Shown here piece after piece: positions 1-5,787 of a DNA stretch of 10,933 nt. The first letter of the stretch is position 1. The number at the start of each line of letters is the position of its first letter. Under the pieces are notes generated by a model, which was not told the origin of the DNA, did not search any database, and saw only the letters and a list, made by a program, of their open reading frames with translations. Origin of the DNA: Sphingobacteriales bacterium (GTDB lineage: Bacteria; Bacteroidota; Bacteroidia; Chitinophagales; Chitinophagaceae); NCBI GenBank assembly GCA_024640385.1, contig JAHEFC010000074.1, positions 1 through 10,933 of the forward strand, given 5' to 3'. Both the position numbers and the translations under genes were made by a program.

Positions 1-252
1 GTATTACTGATCAAGAAATTCAAAGTGAAAACGATTTACGGAGAAACCATAGTTATTCCTGCCAAAACTTTCAATAAAGGCCAGGTGTACGGAGGATTGA
101 TCTTTGGCCTGGGCTGGGCAATGACGGGGGCCTGCCCTGGTCCGTTGTTTGCACAGTTGGGTTCAGGTGCAACTGTTGTTTCGGTGACCCTTTTGATGGC
201 AATTGCCGGAACATGGGTGTATGGTTATTTCCGTGAGAAATTGCCTCATTAA
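1..252 (+). CDS. YeeE/YedE family (DUF6691-type) sulfur permease subunit, C-terminal fragment
   Basis: The frame is open from the first base, so this is the last 83 residues of a gene that starts outside the window; the internal GTG at 25 is not a convincing start. The fragment carries the glycine-rich motif GLGWAMTGACPGP, with its cysteine at fragment residue 45 (codon 133-135), followed by a hydrophobic membrane span at about residues 52-73 and a short basic tail. This motif is characteristic of YeeE/YedE proteins, inner-membrane permeases for thiosulfate or related sulfur compounds, in which conserved cysteines handle the substrate. In many bacteria the family is split into two half-size subunits (PmpA/PmpB type), and this resembles the second half. 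The gene is followed after 30 bp by a thiosulfate-type cytochrome and then soxB, which supports a sulfur role. Transport direction and substrate cannot be read from the sequence. Confidence 0.8.
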   Translation, partial: VLLIKKFKVKTIYGETIVIPAKTFNKGQVYGGLIFGLGWAMTGACPGPLFAQLGSGATVVSVTLLMAIAGTWVYGYFREKLPH

Positions 253-256
253 ATAA

Positions 257-279
257 ATCCGGAATCCGCAATCCGGAAT
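257..279 (+). repeat. Three tandem heptads (ATCCGGA type) just after a stop codon
   Basis: Units are ATCCGGA (257-263), ATCCGCA (264-270) and ATCCGGA (271-277), followed by a partial AT. They start four bases after the TAA of the permease gene and end four bases before the ATG of the cytochrome gene, so they fill nearly the whole 30-bp gap. Unit length matches the heptads at 8404 and 9602, while the unit sequence is different. Confidence 0.75.
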
Positions 280-282
280 AAA

Positions 283-1203
283 ATGATAAGACATCTTTCA
301 TTCATATCAATCCTTGTGCTCCTGGCTGCCTGCCAGGAGAAGCAGGAGCCCGCGAAGGCCCCTGTGGAGGAAGCACCCTGGCAGGGATGGAATAAATACC
401 AGATCAAGCCGGAAGACAGCCTTGCAGCATACGGACATGAGTTGATCGCAAACACATCATACTACCTCGGCCCTAAGGGCAAGGTGGCAGCACTGACCAA
501 TGGAATGAATTGTCAGAACTGCCACCTTGATGGAGGTACGGTTCCTTATGGAAACAATTACAGTGCAGTGATATCAACCTATCCCAAATTCAGGGGCAGA
601 AGCGGAACATATGAAACTATCCCGAAACGGGTAAATGATTGTATGGAAAGAAGCCTGAACGGTGTGGCACTTGATACCAACAGCAGGGAGATGCAGGCCA
701 TACTGGCTTACATGCACTGGATCGGTGATGATATACCTAAAGACTCCACACCAAAAGGCGCGGGCATTCCTGATCTCCCCGAGATGAACAGGGCGGCAGA
801 CCCCAACCTGGGAGCAATTGTTTATAAGAACAAATGCGCAGTCTGTCATGGACCTAACGGCGAAGGACAACCGAATGCTGAAGGTTATGGATATACCTAT
901 CCTCCCTTATGGGGCGATAACAGCTATAATGTTGGTGCCGGTATGTACAGGGTATCCAGGTTAGCCGGATATGCAAAATATAACATGCCTTTTGGCACGG
1001 CGAATTACAAGAACCAGGTGCTGACCAATGAAGAAGCCTGGGATGTGGCGGCTTATATCAATTCGCGTCCAAGGCCTGCTAAAGATCTTTCCAAAGACTG
1101 GCCTGATATCAAGAAGAAACCCAAGGATCATCCTTTTGGTCCTTATGCAGACGGACTTACAGAAGTTCAACATAAATACGGCCCCTGGAAAAAGGGAAAG
1201 TAA
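283..1203 (+). CDS. Lipoprotein diheme cytochrome c, TsdA-like (thiosulfate dehydrogenase / SoxA-type site)
   Basis: A 306-residue exported cytochrome. Residues 1-17 form a lipoprotein signal peptide with lipobox LAAC, so Cys17 should be lipidated. Two heme-binding motifs are present: CQNCH (77-81) and CAVCH (185-189). Between them lies the signature of thiosulfate dehydrogenase TsdA: Arg106, Arg116, Cys120 and Ser124 have the spacing recalled for the active-site Arg82, Arg92, Cys96 and Ser100 of Allochromatium vinosum TsdA, where the cysteine is the unusual axial ligand of heme 1. The sequence around heme 1 (NGMNCQNCHLDGG) is also TsdA-like. Met235 (YNMPFG) is a good axial-ligand candidate for heme 2. 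TsdA couples two thiosulfates to tetrathionate, and its fold is related to SoxXA. The gene lies 30 bp after the permease and 42 bp before soxB, so it may serve as a SoxXA substitute or as TsdA. Membrane anchoring differs from soluble TsdA. Confidence 0.85.
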   Translation: MIRHLSFISILVLLAACQEKQEPAKAPVEEAPWQGWNKYQIKPEDSLAAYGHELIANTSYYLGPKGKVAALTNGMNCQNCHLDGGTVPYGNNYSAVISTYPKFRGRSGTYETIPKRVNDCMERSLNGVALDTNSREMQAILAYMHWIGDDIPKDSTPKGAGIPDLPEMNRAADPNLGAIVYKNKCAVCHGPNGEGQPNAEGYGYTYPPLWGDNSYNVGAGMYRVSRLAGYAKYNMPFGTANYKNQVLTNEEAWDVAAYINSRPRPAKDLSKDWPDIKKKPKDHPFGPYADGLTEVQHKYGPWKKGK

Positions 1204-1245
1204 ACTCTCACATCACCGCATTCTCAACATTTCAAATTATTCACC

Positions 1246-2952
1246 GTGTGTGAAAACCATAACGATCGCCGAGACTTTATAAAGAACATTTCCCTGGCGG
1301 GCCTTGGCATGGCCGGCATACCTCAAATTGCATCAGCATACAACAATGATCCGGCCGATGAAAAGGGCTGGAAAAGATCAGCAGTGCTCCAGGAGGGGAA
1401 GGCACAGCGCATCACCCTGTTGCATACCGCTGATATCCACGCGCAACTTTATACGCACGACGAATTTTTCTGGGAAAATGGAAAAGCCGTGTACCGCAAG
1501 CTGGGAGGGTTCCCGGTGTTAAAAACCATGCTGAGAACGCTGAAGGCAGAAAACCCGGCGAATACCCTGATCATTGACGGGGGCGACTGTTTCCAGGGCT
1601 CTGGTGTGGCTGCACTCAGCGAAGGCAAGGCCATTGTACCACTGATCAATAATATAGACTATGACCTCACGCTTCCAGGTAATTGGGAGGTGGTGTACGG
1701 GAAAGAAATGCTGATGAAAGATATGGGGGGGTATAATGCCCAGAAGATCTGCGCCAATATGTTCCATGAGGAAACGGAGAAAAAAGGGGACCTTATGTTC
1801 CCTCCTTACTGGATCACGCATTTTGGCAATATGAAGATCGGATTCATTGGATATAACGATCCCTTGACCCCAAAGAGGCAATCCCCTGCATATTCAGCAG
1901 GAATCAAATTCACGCATCCCGATGTGAATGTTGCTAAATATGTGAAATACCTCAGAGATTATGAAAAATGCGGGATGGTGTTTCTCGTAACCCATATGGG
2001 CATTGCTCAACAGGTAGACCTGGGTAATAATCCGGCCGTGGCAGGAGTTGATTTTATCCTTGGTGCTGATACCCATGAGCGGGTGAGAAAACCGATTGAA
2101 ACTAAGTATACCAAAGTGACCGAGCCCGGCGCCTTTGGATCTTTTGTAGCTAAGCTGGATATCATTGTGGAAAATGGTAAGGTTAAAGAAACCCAGTATA
2201 AACTCCTTGAAGTTGATCCGGCAAAATATAAGCCGGATCCTGAGATGACCGAAATGGTGAAAAAAGCAGGAGAGCCCTACAAAGAGGAATTGAGCAAAGT
2301 GATCGGCAGCACCAAAACAACCCTGGTAAGGTATTTTGTGCTGGAAAATACCATGGATAACCTCATCACCGATGCTGTTTACTGGAAATTCAAACCAGAC
2401 ATCGCCTTGAGTAATGGATTCAGGTTTTGTCCTCCATTGGCAGTAGATGAAAAAAAAGGATCCCGTGAGATCACCAATGAATTTTTATGGAACATGCTTC
2501 CCGTGAACAGCGATGCAAAAACGGGGGAGATCACTGGAGAAAAGCTACTGGCCTGGCTGGAAAAAGAACTGCATAACGTATTTGCGAAAAAAGCCTCTGA
2601 AAGATTTGGCGGTTGGGTGGTGAGGTTTTCGGGCATGGAGATCAATATCACTGCCGGTAATGAAAAAGGCAAGCGGGTGAATTGGGTCAAGGTCAAAGGG
2701 ATGCCCCTTGACCTGCAAAAAACCTATCGAATTGTAGCCTGCGAACGGGAAGGTGATCCGGACGACATGATCTGCAGGGTGGAGAACGTAAGTAATCCCC
2801 AAGTCCTGGGCTATACGCTTCATGACGTCATCCGGGAGTACCTGGCAGCTAATTCTCCTGTTTCTCCAAAGATTGAAGGCCGGGTAACTGCCACTGATGA
2901 ACTTCCAACTCTGCTTACGCAATTGGAAGGATACGATTATGAATTTAGATAG
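1246..2952 (+). CDS. soxB: SoxB, thiosulfohydrolase of the Sox pathway
   Basis: A 568-residue protein of normal SoxB length in the metallophosphoesterase/5'-nucleotidase superfamily. SoxB hydrolyses the sulfane-sulfonate bound to the SoxY cysteine and releases sulfate in the periplasm, using a dinuclear manganese site. Metal-site motifs are in order: TADIHAQ (Asp63, His65), DGGDCFQG (Asp114), PGNWE (Asn146, with Trp where 5'-nucleotidases have His, as in SoxB), VTHMG (His250) and GADTHER (Asp275, His277). The C-terminal domain contains CEREGDPDDMICR (499-511). The N-terminus has a twin-arginine signal (DRRDFIKN, Arg8-Arg9, then a hydrophobic stretch). The start is GTG at 1246: upstream in frame there is no other start before the TAA of the cytochrome gene, and the next ATG (1309) would remove the Tat motif. 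No clear ribosome binding site is visible. It is the third gene of the likely operon. SoxYZ, its usual partner, is not in the window. Confidence 0.95.
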   Translation: MCENHNDRRDFIKNISLAGLGMAGIPQIASAYNNDPADEKGWKRSAVLQEGKAQRITLLHTADIHAQLYTHDEFFWENGKAVYRKLGGFPVLKTMLRTLKAENPANTLIIDGGDCFQGSGVAALSEGKAIVPLINNIDYDLTLPGNWEVVYGKEMLMKDMGGYNAQKICANMFHEETEKKGDLMFPPYWITHFGNMKIGFIGYNDPLTPKRQSPAYSAGIKFTHPDVNVAKYVKYLRDYEKCGMVFLVTHMGIAQQVDLGNNPAVAGVDFILGADTHERVRKPIETKYTKVTEPGAFGSFVAKLDIIVENGKVKETQYKLLEVDPAKYKPDPEMTEMVKKAGEPYKEELSKVIGSTKTTLVRYFVLENTMDNLITDAVYWKFKPDIALSNGFRFCPPLAVDEKKGSREITNEFLWNMLPVNSDAKTGEITGEKLLAWLEKELHNVFAKKASERFGGWVVRFSGMEINITAGNEKGKRVNWVKVKGMPLDLQKTYRIVACEREGDPDDMICRVENVSNPQVLGYTLHDVIREYLAANSPVSPKIEGRVTATDELPTLLTQLEGYDYEFR

Positions 2953-3042
2953 TCAGAGAGTCAGAGAGTCGGAGAGTCAGAGAGCCAGTGTGAAAAACGC
3001 TGACTTTGCCTCTCTGACTCTTTGCCTCTCCGACTCTCTAAT
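2952..3042. repeat. Inverted arrays of GTCAGAGA octads between convergent genes; probable bidirectional terminator
   Basis: The left arm has four tandem octads: GTCAGAGA at 2952-2959 and 2960-2967, GTCGGAGA at 2968-2975 and GTCAGAGA at 2976-2983; its first base is the last base of the soxB stop codon. The right arm (3011-3042) has the reverse complements TCTCTGAC, TCTTTGCC, TCTCCGAC and TCTCTAAT, and ends four bases from the stop of the minus-strand gene. Read on each gene's own strand, both arms start with sense-oriented GTCAGAGA-type units. The arms can pair in more than one register to form a long imperfect stem over a loop of about 27 bases. A T-rich run (3041-3048) follows on the plus strand, so it may terminate soxB transcription. 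Confidence 0.7.
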
Positions 3043-3046
3043 ATTT

Positions 3047-3739
3047 TTAGCCTGCAAAAATATACGAACAGCCTTTTTCCTGCGCTCTGCCCAGGGCCCA
3101 AACACCGGATGGAACAGGTTGTATATCCGGCAATAATGCGCTCATCCAGTCTTTCTTGATCTCCTCCGCAGGTTGTTTTGTTTTTTCCGCGATAGAGTTT
3201 GCAAAAACTGTAATGGCCATATTGCATACAGCGAATAAAACCCCGCTTTCCTGCAATTCGTTGATCCCGATAGCTACAGGCCCAATGCCTGGTGCAGAGA
3301 AATCTCCTTTAGCGGGTTTCCAAAAAGGATTTCGCAGGGCAGCTTTTGAAGTTTTTGGATCCGGGGCATCAAAAACTTCCCCGAATTTATATTTCTCCCA
3401 AACAGAATTGTCAAATGCGTAGGGGATGGCTGCATGACGGAGTACCACTACCGCGCAGCAATCATTTTCCGCTGCACCTGTAGCCTGGTTCGTAAGCAAA
3501 AAAACCCTCGGCCATGCAAAAGGGTAAATGCCATTAGGATGGGTAGCATCAAATACAATTTTGTGTTTTCCTTTGATACGATTGGTCCAGGCTTCCGGAT
3601 CTTCGGGACTGTACTGCCGGAAGAAATCCAGATCTGCTGGAAGCATGAAGGAGGACAAACCCAGTGCAGCAGCACCTGCAGTAAGAGAACCAATAAATTG
3701 GCGGCGGTTGGGAACCGATGAGGGATTTAGTGTGTTCAT
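3047..3739 (-). CDS. Tat-exported DsrE-like protein
   Basis: Taken from the ATG at 3739, the product has 230 residues. A longer in-frame start at 3871 would add 44 residues before the signal peptide and is unlikely. The N-terminus is a twin-arginine signal: NRRQFIGS with Arg12-Arg13, then the small hydrophobic stretch AGAAALGLSSFML. The mature part begins near residue 55 with KHKIVFDATHP and has alternating beta-strand and helix patterns typical of the DsrE/YchN fold. Its hallmark segment GVLFAVCNMAI carries Cys162, where DsrE-like proteins have the sulfur-binding cysteine. Other cysteines are Cys94-Cys95 and Cys224. DsrE-family proteins bind or transfer sulfane sulfur as persulfides. The gene converges on soxB and diverges from sqr, which fits a periplasmic sulfur-carrier or sulfur-binding role; this role is inferred. 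Family assignment rests on motif and fold pattern only. Confidence 0.7.
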   Translation of the reverse strand: MNTLNPSSVPNRRQFIGSLTAGAAALGLSSFMLPADLDFFRQYSPEDPEAWTNRIKGKHKIVFDATHPNGIYPFAWPRVFLLTNQATGAAENDCCAVVVLRHAAIPYAFDNSVWEKYKFGEVFDAPDPKTSKAALRNPFWKPAKGDFSAPGIGPVAIGINELQESGVLFAVCNMAITVFANSIAEKTKQPAEEIKKDWMSALLPDIQPVPSGVWALGRAQEKGCSYIFAG

Positions 3740-3976
3740 GAAAAAGAGTTTTATGAGTGAAGCATAAATTTCATTCCAAAGCTGGCAAGGGTAAGGAAAT
3801 TTGTCAATCGCCAATATGGGTGATGGCGGTAGGGTGTTGAGCTGATTCTTGTCATCTATAGTATAATTCATTCATTTTCAATAGCTTTAGAATGGTTCAG
3901 GCCAGGATTGTGTGATTATAATCACTATCAGAACCCCACTTCATTTCTACCTTTACCTCATCCTAAAAACATATGT
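3740..3976. other. 237-bp divergent intergenic region between the dsrE-like gene and sqr
   Basis: This is the largest gene-free stretch and must hold the promoters of both divergent genes. It contains the palindrome at 3911-3926 and a TATAAT hexamer at 3862-3867 with no well-spaced -35 partner. I found no exact TAnnTTTG element on either strand. The rest is A/T-rich with no clear structure. Frames stay open through part of it in both directions, which explains the overlong alternative starts of both neighbouring genes. Confidence 0.5.
3911..3926. promoter_or_regulatory. CRP/FNR-family-like operator upstream of sqr
   Basis: The 14 bases GTGATTATAATCAC (3912-3925) are a perfect palindrome. With the flanking bases the site reads TGTGA-N6-TCACT, nine of ten positions of the TGTGA-N6-TCACA consensus bound by CRP-type regulators. 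Its centre is about 58 bp upstream of the sqr ATG and about 180 bp upstream of the dsrE-like gene start, so sqr is the likelier target. Bacteroidota encode many Crp/Fnr-family regulators, but which one would bind here cannot be told. Confidence 0.5.
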
Positions 3977-5242
3977 ATGAGCACTCATTATAATGTTCTC
4001 GTGATCGGTGGCGGTGCAGGTGGAATCATGACAGCTGCACAACTTCGCAGGAAAGACAAAAAGCTTTCCATAGCCATTATTGAACCAGGCGATAAACACT
4101 ATTATCTCCCGGCATGGACACTTGTTGGTGCAGGTGCATTTAAATATTCCAGCACCATTAAGGATGAGAAGAAAATGATCCCACATGGTGTAAAGTGGAT
4201 CAAAGACTATGCAACAACATTCGATCCCGAATCGAATCTCGTAAATACAAAAAACAGTGGTGCCATCACTTATGATGCAATGATCATCAGCGGCGGTATT
4301 CAATATGATATTGATGCATTACCTGGTTTAAGGGAAGCGCTGAAAACCGATGTAGTATGCAGTAACTATCTCGATCCCGAAAAAACATATCGTGTATTGC
4401 AGAATTTCAAAGGAGGTAATGCTGTATTCACACAACCTGCCGGTGCCATCCGTTGCGGAGGCGCTCCGCAGAAGATCATGTACCTGGCTGAAGAATATTT
4501 TATCAAATCAGGAGTGCGTGAGAAGACCAATGTGATCTTTGCAACACCCGGTACCGTGATTTTCGGCACCAAGGAATTTGCTGATGAACTGAACCGTATA
4601 ATTGAAAGCAAACATGTAAACTTCAAACCTTATTATAAACCCGTTAAGATCGATCCTGTAAAACAGGAGATCAGTTTTCAATATATCAAACCTGATGTGA
4701 AAAAAACAGATGCAGATCTGGACAAGGTTGCAGGTGAACGTTTGGATGGAGAGAACCTGGTGACCATGCATTACGATATGCTGCACCTTGCTCCCCCGCA
4801 AAGCGCGCCAGACTTCATTAAACAGTCGCCATTTGCACACCAGGAAGGTCCTCATAAAGGATATGTGAATGTTGACATCCATACCCTTCAGCATGTGCAT
4901 TATAAAAATGTATTCGGACTCGGTGATAGTGCGGGTTTGCCTACTGCAAAAACAGGTGCAGCTGCACGCAAACAGGCCCATGTAGTGGTAGATAACGTGA
5001 TGCGCATCCTGCAAAAGCAACCGATTTCTGAGACCGTCTATGAAGGTTATTCATCATGCCCGATAGTCACAGGCTACGGCAAAATGCTGTTATGTGAATT
5101 CAAGTATGATAACCTTCGCGACAGTGATCCACTTCTTTCAAAATTCATAGATACTACCAAGGAAAAATGGAGCATGTGGATCCTGAAAAAATTCGGATTG
5201 CCCTGGCTCTATTGGAACATGATGATGAAGGGAAGAATGTGA
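3977..5242 (+). CDS. sqr: Sulfide:quinone oxidoreductase, type II-like (mitochondrial SQRDL-like)
   Basis: A 421-residue flavoprotein that oxidises sulfide to sulfane sulfur and passes electrons to membrane quinone. The N-terminal FAD-binding motif is VIGGGAGGIM (9-18). The two redox cysteines of SQR are present in recognisable contexts: Cys160 in AIRCGGAPQKIMYL, matching human SQR Cys201, and Cys361 in SSCPIVTGYGKM, matching human Cys379. Cys128 is an additional cysteine. The second FAD-binding segment is FGLGDSAGLPTAKTGAAA (313-330). The C-terminus (WILKKFGLPWLYW) is amphipathic and suits peripheral membrane attachment. The ATG at 3977 is preferred over one 69 bases upstream because the FAD motif then starts near residue 7, as usual, and the longer version would translate through the palindrome. 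An out-of-frame ATG at 3973 opens only six codons. It lies beside soxB and the dsrE-like gene, giving a sulfide-plus-thiosulfate module. Confidence 0.93.
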   Translation: MSTHYNVLVIGGGAGGIMTAAQLRRKDKKLSIAIIEPGDKHYYLPAWTLVGAGAFKYSSTIKDEKKMIPHGVKWIKDYATTFDPESNLVNTKNSGAITYDAMIISGGIQYDIDALPGLREALKTDVVCSNYLDPEKTYRVLQNFKGGNAVFTQPAGAIRCGGAPQKIMYLAEEYFIKSGVREKTNVIFATPGTVIFGTKEFADELNRIIESKHVNFKPYYKPVKIDPVKQEISFQYIKPDVKKTDADLDKVAGERLDGENLVTMHYDMLHLAPPQSAPDFIKQSPFAHQEGPHKGYVNVDIHTLQHVHYKNVFGLGDSAGLPTAKTGAAARKQAHVVVDNVMRILQKQPISETVYEGYSSCPIVTGYGKMLLCEFKYDNLRDSDPLLSKFIDTTKEKWSMWILKKFGLPWLYWNMMMKGRM

Positions 5243-5590
5243 TCAGTTCACATTAAGAACGATCCACTCTTTGATCATAGATCTCACCTTGTCGCTATTG
5301 GTGAGGATCTCGGATTCTGAAAATCTCAGTACGGTATAACCACCTAACCTGAAAAGCAATTCCTTTTCAGCAGCTTTTCTGAAGTTTTCTTTCTGATGCC
5401 CTGTAGCAGCATCGATCTCAATGATCAGGCGCAGTTTCAGAGACAAGAAAGCTGCATTTTGATCAAGCACTTTTATCCTTCTGTCAAAAGGATAACCCAA
5501 CATCTGATCATCTTTCAACACCTTATTCCAGAGGTGGGCCTCCGCGTCGGTCATCTTCTTGTTAAGGCCATACGTAAGTATCTGAACCAT
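5243..5590 (-). CDS. DUF559-family (Vsr/PD-(D/E)XK endonuclease-like) small protein, active site altered
   Basis: A 115-residue protein, normal length for DUF559. Typical features are in order: MTDAEAHLWNKVL (13-25), the GYPFDRR segment (32-38), LRLIIEIDAATGH (53-65) and GGYTVLRFSESEIL (83-96). The family resembles the very-short-patch-repair nuclease and keeps a D...ExD core of the PD-(D/E)XK type. Here the segment that normally reads (I/V/A)DF reads AAF: Ala47 stands where the first acidic residue is expected, eleven residues before Glu58, while Glu58 and Asp60 remain. The usual IDGxxH is also changed to IDAATGH. The protein may be a non-nucleolytic or decaying member. Its stop codon abuts that of sqr with no gap, in convergent orientation. 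Biological role of the family is poorly known. Confidence 0.8.
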   Translation of the reverse strand: MVQILTYGLNKKMTDAEAHLWNKVLKDDQMLGYPFDRRIKVLDQNAAFLSLKLRLIIEIDAATGHQKENFRKAAEKELLFRLGGYTVLRFSESEILTNSDKVRSMIKEWIVLNVN

Positions 5591-5787
5591 CTCAATAAGA
5601 AAAGGATTGTTCTTAACTCCTACCTATTTCGGTGCCGCCTCAATCTGTGAACATTTGCAACCGCTTATGCAGCATACTGTTCAACAATTCCAATCTTTTA
5701 CAAAAAATCGGGTAAACATTTCTACAATCACATCTGACCTGGCAACCGGCTTAAGGTCAACTCATTTTCTTTGCGTATTTTGTACAC
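5591..5787. other. Divergent gap between the DUF559 gene and the GH63-like gene
   Basis: This 197-bp region should contain promoters for both neighbouring genes. A short inverted repeat TAAGAA/TTCTTA (5596-5601 and 5610-5615) is present but too small to interpret. Just upstream of the GH63 start is TATTTTG, one base short of the Bacteroidota -7 element TAnnTTTG and with no properly spaced upstream TTG. I see no gene or RNA here. Confidence 0.4.

Noticed and set aside
3849..3867. Sigma70-type promoter (TTGTCA and TATAAT)
   Set aside because: The two hexamers are only seven bases apart, and Bacteroidota use a different promoter form.
3740..3871. N-terminal extension of the DsrE-like protein from an ATG at 3871
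   Set aside because: It would place 44 unrelated residues before an otherwise well-formed twin-arginine signal peptide.
3908..3976. N-terminal extension of SQR from an ATG at 3908
   Set aside because: The 23 extra residues have no family match, would run through the palindrome, and move the FAD motif away from its usual place near the N-terminus.
4508..5020. Minus-strand open frame of 170 codons inside sqr
   Set aside because: It is antisense to a well-supported gene, rich in cysteine and histidine from frame bias, and has no family features.
5596..5615. Short hairpin TAAGAA/TTCTTA
   Set aside because: A 6-bp A/T-rich stem with an 8-base loop is weak and expected by chance.
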